Shown here: piece after piece, positions 54,922-64,000 of the stretch
How positions within the stretch are numbered: position 1 is the stretch's first letter
How the letters are laid out: the number at the start of each line of letters is the position of its first letter
From: Xenopus tropicalis
Lineage: Eukaryota > Chordata > Amphibia > Anura > Pipidae
Direction: 5' to 3'
Assembly: GCF_000004195.4 (NCBI RefSeq)
Contig: NC_030683.2
Location: 78,089,410 to 78,153,409 of the forward strand
Length of the DNA: 64,000 bases
Program-made: the position numbers and the translations under genes
Notes under the pieces: generated by a model
The model's database searches: none
What the model was told of the DNA's origin: nothing
The model's input: only the letters and a program-made list of their open reading frames with translations

Positions 54922-55049
54922 AGGACGTGGATTCAAATGAGCATGCTCCTCCAAAATCCATGTCAGCACTCACAGAAGACAGGGAAAGATGGCCCCTCTG
55001 AACTCCTCTGCACTCCTCTGCACAGCTCTAAGTTTTAATTCTCCTTTAA

Positions 55050-56460
55050 AAAGCACATCTTCAGTTCAGATCAATCAATATCAATTAAATCACCTGAAGA
55101 AAAAAAACAAAAACATTGCCCTTAACCTACTATTGTATTCAGTATCTCCAGAGGTGTTTCTTTTGGGGGCCTGGGATGGGAAAACCTTGAATGGATAATA
55201 ATACTATAAATTTGTTATAAAATTGATAGAATTCATAGGCTAATTACATTAATTCTATCAAAATTCCAGCAAACTTCCTGATATGTTACATTTACACTGG
55301 TGCTGTACTACACACTATGGCATGGGTGAGGCATGACCCTATTGCTCTGTGCCAATAGCAATGCACACACTCCAGGATCTTATGCTGCCTTTTGCACTGA
55401 AATTCACATTTTCCTTACAACTACCCTGCCAAGAGGCATAGTGGAGTGTAAACTTGGCCAAAACCCATCATTTATGTGTATGCCCATGTGAAATCTGATC
55501 TATGTCACTGGAGTCACCATCAACTTGATCCTGATATTTTAAGTAACTTCTACAAAATCACTGGTGGTTGGAAAAACAAGGTAGAAACATGAATGCAATA
55601 CTCTCACTATTTAGCAAAATGTGTAATAAAAGTTTCTATTTTTTAACATTCTCTCATTTGCTAATGGTGAACCATCCATAACCCCATTAAGAAATGCATT
55701 ATTTCCTTTGGAAAGCAGTCAGCCCTAGCTCACTGTGGGTGGCCATTCATTGTTACTTGACTCTCAGAAATGTTATACAAACCAAAGGCGACATTTCTGC
55801 GTCTGCAACGTCATGACTTTTCATGCCTCTCAGAGTAGTACTGTAAGCAAGCAAAATAAAGGCAAGTTTTTAGCATATTGTTAATATGTCAGTGGACAAA
55901 ACTACTGTAGGAACTGTGATGTATTCATGAAAATAAGTTTAACATAAAGGTTCAAAACACAATATTTTCCAAAACAGCCTAAGAGTAGATTCCACTTACT
56001 CATGATTATATTGTCTCTAAGCCTGATGTAAGTTTTAGGCAAAAAATCTGAAATTTAGAGAATTGTAAGCTGGATTCTTTAATTAAGTGAAAAAAATGCA
56101 TCTTGAGTGTTGGCAGCAAACCAGCAGGAAACAAGGGACATAGTATTTGCCATCATTCTCTTTTAACGAAGCAAAAAGGAAAAGTCTGTAATTTCAGGAG
56201 ATTGCCTTTAATTAAATAAGCCTTTTTGTGTGTTTCAATAGATTCCTTGTTTGTATTCCTTTTTGCTTGGAAACCTTATCACATTGTATTTTATCCATTG
56301 TGGTTCTATTAAACAAATAGTTCCTTCAAAAATAAACTAAAATTGCTTAAATACCAGAGGTGTCTTGGAAAAATATATTGGTCTATGAATTATACACACA
56401 AGTTACATAATGTAAATGTTATCACACAATTTAAATAATGGGTTTAATTTCTTTTAGTTT
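55050..56460. other. Intergenic, nothing recognised
   Basis: AT-rich, no clear repeat ends and no coding signal. Confidence 0.4.
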
Positions 56461-57018
56461 TTAAGGACATGTAAAGCCTACATTTGCCTACAATGTATAT
56501 CAGTTGGGCACATCTCCCCCACCCTTACGGCATCATTTGTACTGCATGTATCCCCTCTTTTCACCAGCACCATCACATTTTCCTAAAGCAAATAGCAGCT
56601 CTCACCAGGTGGCCATTTTCCCTCTCACAGAATTAAAAGAATGCAGTCTTACACGTGCTGAACTTAAAAAGGCCGGCTTGGATTGAGCATTGTGATGGTT
56701 AACCTGAGCTCAGGAGAGGAGAAGCAGACAGCTACAGCAGAGTTTTTATGGGAACAAGCAAAGCCATGGCTGTTAGACTGGAGGGCATGGTAACCTGAGT
56801 TGAGAAGAACTAAGCAAGCTCAATAGCCAAAAGCCAAGTCAATTCCTGAGGGAGGGAGCCGAGTGGGCTAGAGGAGAAAAACGAATCCCAAGTGATTAAG
56901 TGAATGCTGCAGCCTTATTATTAACTGGAGCCCAACTGGTGTGACAGGTATTTAAATATTTCACTTTTTTTCACAATTATTTTGTGTGTGTTTGTGGGGT
57001 AGGTTACATGTCCTTTAA
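56461..57018. mobile_element. T2/Kolobok-type MITE (TTAAGGACATGTAA ends)
   Basis: TTAAGGACATGTAAAGCC on the left is mirrored by GGTTACATGTCCTTTAA on the right, with TTAA at both borders. The 558-bp interior has no significant open frame and is G/A-rich near the middle (GGAGAGGAGAAGCAGACAGC). Confidence 0.85.
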
Positions 57019-58471
57019 AGGGAGAATAAACATTCCATAAACTCCAGTATCTGAAATTGAGCAGGTGATATGTATTTAATAGAAATGCTAGAGGATACGT
57101 CTATGAGAATCCTCCCAGCCTGCCAGTCATATTGCAGTTTTGTCTTGCTGCCATTACAAAGTAAACATTAAAGTGGGCATGATATTATTCAGGTTTTAGT
57201 TTCTACTGTTTTAATTTTTTTCATGTGGACATAGAAAATAGTGGTAGGCGCGTGCCAAGCAGGCAATAGCTTCATTAGCTCATCCTCTTTCATTAAAGGA
57301 GATGTATTGGCTTCTATTGCACCTTTTCTAAAAAGAACTCATTTGTAGAGGGCAGAGATGTCATGTTTACTGTAAAGGGGTAGTTAAGGAAAACCTAGGT
57401 ATTGTAGTAACAGCTGAGATAATTGTTTGTAACCAAGAATTCCAACCAACCAACCAACCAACCAGGAGTACCAACATCAAAAAACTGCTGGAAAAAAATA
57501 TAAGATAATGAAATAATGAGTGTCAATAAAATGAACTTTATTAACTTTCTGTACATTGATATGACTGATGTTCCGTGTATATTTTCTGCTGCTCTCATAC
57601 GAAAAGTCTGGGTGCTACAAAGTACATTAAAGCAGAAATATATATTTGCATTATATGTCAAATTGTGTAGTAACTGAAAAAATATTATCCCATTTATTGC
57701 ACTTATGCACACTTGAGTATAATGGGATTGTCCTTTAGACAATTTACATGTGCTAAAAAATTGTTTGGCTAAATGGAACAAAAGTTCAATACTGTTTATA
57801 GAACTTCCTTCATTATTATTATTTAATTTTGACCTAATATTTTTTTTTCTCAGACATCCAACCACCATGCTGCTCTACATTTTTAGTGGGGACAAGAGCA
57901 ATTATTCAATGAAGTTGAAATAAAACATAATTCAGTTTATTCCTCAGTACTTTTTTGTGTTTTGAGGACATAATAACCCTAACTAGCCTGCAGGCATTGT
58001 GTGTTCTAGAGGAATTAGGAATGGGTCGCTATAGGGTGCTGTGAAGATGGATTCCTGGGGAAGGTAAGCAAAATGGCTGCATGGAGCTGCATTAGTTTCC
58101 TACATGGGCCTGTTTATTTTCTTCCTAAAACTTAGTGATTTCATTAACTGGGGGAGGTACCTAAAATATTGCCACTCCCAGTAAATGGGGCTTTTGATGG
58201 CCTTTCCTTGTGCTCAAATCTCCTTTGAACAACACAAGAAAATGACTCAGTTCTGCTAAACATAACAGCTTTTTATAGGAATTTCTCTTAAGAAAAGATA
58301 AAAGTTAATAAATGAATACAAAAAATTAGAGCTAAAAAGGGTTAGATGTTAGAGCCACGTGATTATTAAAGGGTCTTTCATTTCTGGCAGCCTCCCAAAT
58401 CCTAATGGTACCTGCAGTGACATCTTGCCATGCCCTATGTGTGTGAATATATATATTTTTATATACATATA
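57019..58471. other. Intergenic, mostly unrecognised
   Basis: AAAGGGAGAATAAAC directly after 57018 may start a further TTAAAG-type repeat. The 157-codon minus-strand open stretch at 57395-57868 has low-complexity composition and no domain. Confidence 0.4.
57449..57465. repeat. (CAAC)n short tandem run
   Basis: About five CAAC units follow TTCCAACCAA. It lies within a minus-strand open stretch of 157 codons that I do not consider coding. Confidence 0.7.
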
Positions 58472-58473
58472 TA

Positions 58474-58683
58474 CAGTGGAGGAAATAATTATTTGACCCC
58501 TCACTGATTTTGTAAGTTTGTCCAATGACAAAGAAATGAAAAGTCTCAGAACAGTATAATTTCAATGGTAGGTTTATTTTAACAGTGGCAGATAGCACAT
58601 CAAAAGGAAAATCGAAAAAATAACTTTAAATAAAAGATAGCAACTGATTTGCATTTCATTGAGTGAAATAAGTTTTTGAACCC
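58474..58683. repeat. Left inverted repeat of the Tc1 element (IR/DR type)
   Basis: The outer putative transposase site spans about 58474-58501 and the inner about 58661-58686. The mismatches with the right repeat that I can see are A/C near 58559 and C/T near 58614. Confidence 0.9.
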
Positions 58684-58699
58684 TCTAACAAAAAAAGAC

Positions 58700-59722
58700 T
58701 TAATACTTAGTGGAAAAACCCTTGTTTGCAAGCACAGAGGTCAAACGTTTCTTGTAATTGATGACCAAGTTTGCGCACATTTTAGGAGGAATGTTGGTCC
58801 ACTCCTCTTTGCAGATCATCTCTAAATCCCTAAGGTTTCGAGGCTGTCTCTGTGCAACTCTGAGCTTGAGCTCCCTCCATAGCTTTTCTATTGGATTAAG
58901 GTCCGGAGACTGACTAGGCCACTCCATGACCTTAATGTGCTTCTTCTTGAGCCACTCCTTTGTTGCCTTTGCTGTATGTTTTGGGTCATTGTCGTGCTGG
59001 AACACCCATCCACGACCCATTTTCAGTTTCCTGGCAGAGGGTAGGAGGTTGTCGTTCAGGATTTCACGATACATGGCTCCGTCCATTTTCCCGTTAATGC
59101 GAAAAAGTTGTCCTGTGCCCTTAGCAGAAAAACACCCCCAAAGCAAAATGTTTCCACCCCCATGCTTGACGGTGGGGACGGTGTTTTGGGGGTCATAGGC
59201 AGCATTTTTCTTCCTCCAAACACAGCGAGTTGAGTTAATGCCAAAGAGCTCTATTTTGGTCTCATCAGACCACAGCACCTTCTCCCAGTCACTCACAGAA
59301 TCATTCAGGTGTTCATTGGCAAACTTCAGACGGGCCTGCACATGTGCCTTCTTGAGCAGGGGGACCTTGCGAGCCCTGCAGGATTTTAATCCATTGCGGT
59401 GTAATGTGTTTCCAATGGTTTTCTTGGTGACTGTGGTCCCTGCTAATTTGAGGTCATTAACTAACTCCTCCCGTGTAGTTCTAGGATGCTTTTTCACCTT
59501 TCTCAGAATCATTGACACCCCACGAGGTGAGATCTTGCGTGGAGCCCCAGAGCGAGGTCGATTGATGGTCATTTTGTGCTCCTTCCATTTTCGAACAATC
59601 GCATTAACAGTTGTCACCTTCTCTCCCAGCTTCTTGCTAATGGTTTTGTAGCCCATTCCAGCCTTGTGCAGGTCTACAATTTTGTCTCTGACATCCTTGG
59701 ACAGCTCTTTGGTCTTTCCCAT
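58700..59722 (-). CDS. Tc1-type DDE transposase, intact, 340 residues
   Basis: It catalyses cut-and-paste transposition at TA sites in the nucleus. The N-terminus carries paired helix-turn-helix DNA-binding segments (about 6-110, including [20 protein letters not shown] and a GRPR-like RPRSGAPRK linker). The catalytic triad is visible: Asp153 in [12 protein letters not shown], Asp244 in [11 protein letters not shown] and Glu279 in [11 protein letters not shown], with the 34-residue spacing between the last two typical of Tc1. A glycine-rich [13 protein letters not shown] lies at 187-199. Length and triad positions equal those of Sleeping Beauty as I remember it. The start ATG lies 155 bases inside the right inverted repeat, and no stop or frameshift is present. 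Function is predicted, not shown. Confidence 0.96.
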   Translation of the reverse strand: MGKTKELSKDVRDKIVDLHKAGMGYKTISKKLGEKVTTVNAIVRKWKEHKMTINRPRSGAPRKISPRGVSMILRKVKKHPRTTREELVNDLKLAGTTVTKKTIGNTLHRNGLKSCRARKVPLLKKAHVQARLKFANEHLNDSVSDWEKVLWSDETKIELFGINSTRCVWRKKNAAYDPQNTVPTVKHGGGNILLWGCFSAKGTGQLFRINGKMDGAMYREILNDNLLPSARKLKMGRGWVFQHDNDPKHTAKATKEWLKKKHIKVMEWPSQSPDLNPIEKLWRELKLRVAQRQPRNLRDLEMICKEEWTNIPPKMCANLVINYKKRLTSVLANKGFSTKY

Positions 59723-59877
59723 GTTGGAGAGTTTGGAGTCTGCTTGATTGATTGATTCTGTGGACAGGTGTCTTTTATACAGGTGACTAGTTAAGACAGG
59801 TGTCCTTAATGAGGTTGACTAATTGAGTAGAAGTGTCTAACCACTCTGTGGGAGCCAGAACTCTTAATGGTTGGTAG

Positions 59878-60087
59878 GGGTTCAAAAACTTATTTCACTC
59901 AATGAAATGCAAATCAGTTGCTATCTTTTATTTAAAGTTATTTTTTCAATTTTCCTTTTGATGTGCTATCTGCCACTGTTAAAATAAACCTACCATTGAA
60001 ATGATACTGTTCTGAGACTTTTCATTTCTTTGTCATTGGACAAACTTACAAAATCAGTGAGGGGTCAAATAATTATTTCCTCCACTG
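59878..60087. repeat. Right inverted repeat of the Tc1 element (IR/DR type)
   Basis: Reverse complement of the left repeat with about two mismatches. It ends CCTCCACTG and is followed by the TA target site and a (TA)n run. Confidence 0.9.
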
Positions 60088-60109
60088 TATATATATATAT
60101 ATATTTTTT

Positions 60110-63100
60110 TTTTTTTCCAAGTGTTAAGCTCAGTGACTCTTTTTGTGTCATATACATGATTTGCTCATAAGCAAACCCACCAAACCACAAGTTTTTTTTA
60201 AACTAAAGCACAACAAAGTGTTTAACTGAAGTACCCATGCACTAGTATCTCTTAACTAAGACTGTGTATTGAGGGAACCTGTGCTAGAATACAGTGGTGT
60301 CCTGAGACTTAGACACTCATTACATAATGTTCTTCATCAATAATTGCCAAGATTGTAGAAGTTTAATATTGGGCTTATTTCAAGTGTTTATTTAAATTTT
60401 AAATAATGCCTAGACCGCTGTAGGCAATTTACTCAAAGATTGAGTTAGTCCTTTTGTTATTGTACAAATTCAAAGGGAGATCTCTTCATAATTATTTATA
60501 GAAAACCAAAACTCAAAAATAAGAGATCATTCTTAGTGGGCAGTGTGTCGTAAGGGGAGCATTAATTATGTTAGGCAGCTTGAGAAAAAGAGGAAAGAAT
60601 AGGGCTAATTAAAATGCACTCACAGAATCTGTCACTGACAATTGACAAACATTAATCAACAAAAGGAACCCCAATTTCTCACCGATATTAATGGTATTCT
60701 GCACAAGGGAAATCTCTGTCTTGGAAATAAGGTAGGACAAATATGAGATGGACTAAAGCCAAGTTCTTTATAGGCACTAACAAATCCTTTTCAGTGTCCG
60801 CTGGGAAACTGGCATCCAAAGCACTACCAACACTTAAAGATAAACAAGCCAGAAATAGGAATATTGAAAAGGTACCTATGTGTTTAATAAATGAACACAA
60901 CTGCCTTGAAACCCTGTAGTAATAATAATATTAACCAATACCAAAGTATAATATCAAATACTGCAAAAAAATGTAGATTGTAGGAAAATTGCATTTATAT
61001 CCGTAACTCCCGAAACAGCCTCATTTTCTGCATACATTTTCTTATTTCACTTGTTTCAAGTCATGTTTATAACAGAGCTTTAACCAGAATGTAAACACTC
61101 CACAAAACTCCCACTGCACTCCTAAACTCTCTGCAATAAACATCCCTCTGTTACAGGTGGAATTTGTTTCTCTAATAAGAAGCGTATCTTCCAGTGCTTC
61201 TGTTATCTATCATGCAGAATTGCATAGAAGTTTAAAAAAAAAAAAAAAAAGTTGAATAAACTTTTTGGCTACTAAATCCTGCCTAACATATTATTGGATT
61301 ATCTGGATGTGGGTATATTGCATTACACTACCTGACATTAACTTTGCTTCAGTGTTTGCTTCCATGTCCTGCATCATTCACTTACTTGTTTGGGATAAGC
61401 CTTCTGTACTATTGCAGAGTAGGTCCTGTAGCACTGGCTTCTCAATAGTATATATAGTGTATATATATATATATATATCCACACCGTGGCCCTGCTCCAC
61501 ATCCATTATGGAGTTGACAGATGTGTAAATAACTTAAGTAAATGTAGATTTAAGTGCTGGGAGTCACTGAGTCTTTAAATTATGTTTTCATGTGGTACCT
61601 CACTGTGGTATTTAGTGCTGTGGCTTCAAGCAATTTAATGGCACCTGGCCTTTTATTTATTTATTTTTTGAAAATCCAAGCCAGCAGGCCCCAGCAATTG
61701 CTAAACTAGAACTCCCAGTAATTTACCACAGTACATAGTATCTTTTAACTAATGAACTTTTCTAAGGCCTCACCAATGGCTATAAATTCATTATTCAACC
61801 ACCAGAGATTGGTTATGTTGGCAGCCGCGGCAGCTTTTCTCCTGAGAACCAAAGAGTGGTTACATTAGTAACATCTTCAAATCTCTACTTTCTATTGTTT
61901 TACAACACTCTAAAAATGTAGCAATATAAGGAATCTCTGAAACTTCAAACAACTGTGACTCAGTAACAGGCTATTCTTACAACAATCATTCTATCAATCT
62001 CACACAAAACCGCCATGTGATTATTATAGGTTTAATCCAAAGAGCTGCTGTTTTGAATTCCTTGGTCCTTTTGTGGTGTCATGTTAGCTGGGCCAGTCTC
62101 TCATGAAAAGAATGTATTGTTGAATAGAATTGAGTCCGGATCTCTGCTCCATTGGGTTGATAAAATGGCAGTTGATTTAAAAAGAACCATCTTGTCTGGA
62201 GAAAGGATTAGCAGATTAAGGGACGGCATGTATTTTTTTCGGTAATGTAACTTTACATTTTGTAGCTGAAATGGATCAAGTAAAACTGTCTTCATGAATG
62301 CTAAAATATTACACTTCAGTGCATGATTTCTTTGCTAGAAAGAATGCTGCAGGTCAAATTAGCATATATTGTGTTTTCCAAGCACTGGACAGTAACCATT
62401 TTATTCCCAGTGCCTTTGTATAGTAAGAGTAATTCTATTACAATTTAAGTGTATACTGAATATAATATCATATTCTTAAATAATTTGACAGTTTACCTGT
62501 TCTGCATTGTAAGTGGCCCAAAGACCTGACATGATCATTCATGTCATGGTCTGTACTTGTTTCAATGGAACCTAAATACTTGGAGAGTGCCAATTTGTTA
62601 GGGATACCTTGGGTATGCTAATAGTGAATCTGAAATCATGGGCCTTGAAAAAATGAGCTTTTACAATGTTCATTAGCCCAAAAAGTGTCAGCACAAGCCA
62701 AAATATCTTGTTTCAGGGAAAAACTATGGTATATACTATGGTATATGACACTGGCCATTGTTCATTGTCTTCTGTGCATTTTTCCTTAGGACAATGGCAC
62801 ACCCAGAGGTTACAGGCCTTTTGTTGTACCATAACACCCACAATTTTTTAGCATTGCTTCACTGGCATTCATGTAGTACACTTGCAGGTCACATGATGGT
62901 TGCTCAAACAGTAGCTGTCTTTAATCACCTGGCCCACAAATGCAGCAAGTGGGTTTGACAAAAAGGAGCTGCTAAACACTCAGGTGACAAAATGACTGGA
63001 ATTAGTGCATTTGCCATTGCCCTTAGAATACCTTCATATTTTATAGCAGTACAGACAAATGAGGGCTCATTATTCCATTGAGTGGTAGTCTTTTTATGTA

Positions 63101-63356
63101 TTGCATATCCAGATATTAGGAAGTGTTATTTAAAGGGGTGATTTACTTTTGCTCAGATGGCATAATATAACACTGATTGCACCAATTCAAATGAATAACT
63201 TTATTTGTGGAAAAATCCTAATGGCACATGCTGGGAACTTATAAATATATATGCAGCAAGGGCTTCCACAATTCCTTGTAGTGAACATCTAAAACATGCA
63301 GCATAAAAACAACAATTTATTCCATCAAAAATAGAATAAATTTTTGGCATATACTG
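60110..63356. other. Intergenic, nothing recognised apart from short tracts
   Basis: Contains a poly-A run near 61232-61250, a (TA)n run near 61450 and a short ACTCCCAGTAATTTACCACA motif near 61710. No exon or transposon ends seen. Confidence 0.4.
61449..61479. repeat. (TA)n microsatellite
   Basis: A TATATA run within GTATATATAGTG and following bases. Short IYIYI frames here are artefacts. Confidence 0.85.
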
Positions 63357-63358
63357 TA

Positions 63359-63971
63359 TAGTGAGGAACATAAGTATTTGAACACCCTACGATTTTGCAA
63401 GTTCTCTATTGTGAGATTTTGAGCAACAACCTCCTTCCCTCAGTCAGAGCATTGAAGATCGTGGCTGGGTCTTCTAACATGACAATGACCCGAAGCACAC
63501 AGCCAGGATAACCAAGGTTCCGTAAGAGGCATATCAAGGTTCTGGAGTGGCCTAGCCAGTCTCTAGAACTAAATCCAAAAGAAAATCTTTGTAGGGAGCT
63601 GAAACTCCATGTTGCTCAGCAACAGCCCCGAAACCTGACAGATCTAGAGGAGATCTGTGTGGAGGAGTGGGACAAATCCCTGTTGCAGTGCATGCAAACC
63701 TGGTCAAGAACTACAGGAAATGTTTGACCTCTGTAATTGCAAACAAAGGCGTCTGTACCAAATATTAACAGGTGTTCAAATACTTATGTGCAGCAGTGCA
63801 ATACAAATACATTCTTTAAAAATCATACAATGTGATTTCCTGATTTTTTTTTTAAATGCTGTCTCTCACAGTGGGAATGCACCTACAATGTGAATTTCAG
63901 ACCCCTCCATGATTGCTAAGTAGGAGAACTTGCAAAATCGCAGGGTGTTCAAATACTTACGTTCCCCACTG
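63359..63971 (+). mobile_element. Tc1/mariner element, internally deleted
   Basis: The ends TAGTGAGGAACATAAGTATT and AATACTTACGTTCCCCACTG are inverted copies flanked by TA, continuing inward as GATTTTGCAAGTTCTC and GAGAACTTGCAAAATCG. Only the last third of the transposase gene remains between them. The ends differ from those of the 58474 element, so this is a different Tc1 lineage. At about 613 bp it is non-autonomous. Confidence 0.9.
63440..63770 (+). pseudogene. Tc1 transposase C-terminal remnant
   Basis: The + strand reads [14 protein letters not shown] around 63478, then in another frame [40 protein letters not shown] and [16 protein letters not shown] and LNPKEN correspond to the second Asp and the Glu of the DDE triad. 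The usual [11 protein letters not shown] is altered and a frameshift lies near 63520. The DNA-binding region and the first Asp are deleted. Confidence 0.88.
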
Positions 63972-64000
63972 TATCTTATTTCTGAAGCCCATCACAATAA

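Larger units (their letters stand above)
54243..55049. mobile_element. T2/Kolobok-type MITE, outermost of the second nest
   Basis: The left end is TTAAAGGAGAACTAAACCCT and the right end is TAAGTTTTAATTCTCCTTTAA, both bounded by TTAA. A hAT-type element is inserted inside (54393-54921). Its left TTAA overlaps the right TTAA of the neighbouring element. Confidence 0.8.
58474..60087 (-). mobile_element. Complete Tc1/mariner transposon with 210-bp inverted repeats
   Basis: The element is flanked by TA (58472-58473 and 60088-60089) and sits inside a TA-rich microsatellite. The inverted repeats 58474-58683 and 59878-60087 begin CAGTGGAGGAAATAATTATT and differ at only about two positions. Within each repeat, an outer AAATAATTATTTGACCCCT-like site recurs near the inner edge (AAATAAGTTTTTGAACCC), which is the IR/DR layout of Sleeping Beauty-type elements. 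One intact transposase gene lies between. The low divergence between repeats indicates recent insertion. Confidence 0.97.

Noticed and set aside
57395..57868. 157-codon minus-strand open stretch
   Set aside because: No domain, low-complexity composition and no splice or promoter context.
59238..59651. 137-codon + strand frame over the transposase
   Set aside because: It is the antisense shadow of the intact Tc1 transposase gene.
13700..64000. MicroRNA cluster (miR-100, let-7a, miR-125b) expected downstream of SORL1 in mammals
   Set aside because: I looked for the mature sequences on both strands and did not find them. The cluster may lie beyond this window; a computed search would settle it.
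1..64000. tRNA, rRNA, snRNA genes
   Set aside because: No A/B-box pairs with a cloverleaf, rRNA cores or snRNA motifs were recognised by eye.

Overview
This window is vertebrate nuclear DNA and almost certainly comes from a frog of the genus Xenopus. It is AT-rich, has spliced exons with canonical GT/AG borders, and is full of repeat types I associate with Xenopus: short inverted-repeat elements ending in TTAAAGG, hAT-type elements starting CAGNG with 8-bp target duplications, CR1, L2, Penelope-like and Tc1-like elements, and (TA)n/(CA)n tracts. No bacterial, phage or plasmid features are present.

The only host gene I can support is the 3' end of SORL1 (sorLA/LR11) on the + strand. Six exons (1638-1802, 2403-2577, 3381-3487, 3794-3980, 5315-5527, 10510-10574) join in consistent phase into a 303-residue C-terminus: two fibronectin III domains, one membrane span, the FANSHY retromer motif, an acidic cluster and the C-terminal GGA/AP-binding tail. 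A roughly 3.1-kb 3' UTR follows, probably ending at an AATAAA at 13675. The last intron carries a decayed L2 LINE; earlier introns hold a Penelope-like remnant and several inverted-repeat (MITE) elements.

From about 13.7 kb to the end I see no convincing host gene. The interval is intergenic and largely repeat-derived: a palindrome inside (TA)n, a second copy of part of the SORL1 3' UTR, two triple-nested element stacks (17995-19164 and 54243-55049), three CR1 pieces (one with an unbroken 570-codon reverse-transcriptase frame), an L1/Tx1-like remnant, an LTR-like island near 42.0-42.75 kb and many smaller elements. The most complete mobile element is a Tc1/mariner transposon at 58474-60087. 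It has 210-bp inverted repeats that differ at only about two positions and an uninterrupted 340-residue DDE transposase, so it looks young and possibly still competent. A deleted relative lies at 63359-63971.

I found no new multi-gene system. The points most worth checking are the intact Tc1 element with IR/DR ends, the SORL1 3'-UTR segment reinserted 2.8 kb downstream between short direct repeats, the head-to-head palindrome at 14.4 kb, the nested stacks as a dating record, and a promoter-like stretch with a well-placed ATG and splice donor near 23.6 kb. Family names come from memory and visible motifs; no database was searched.
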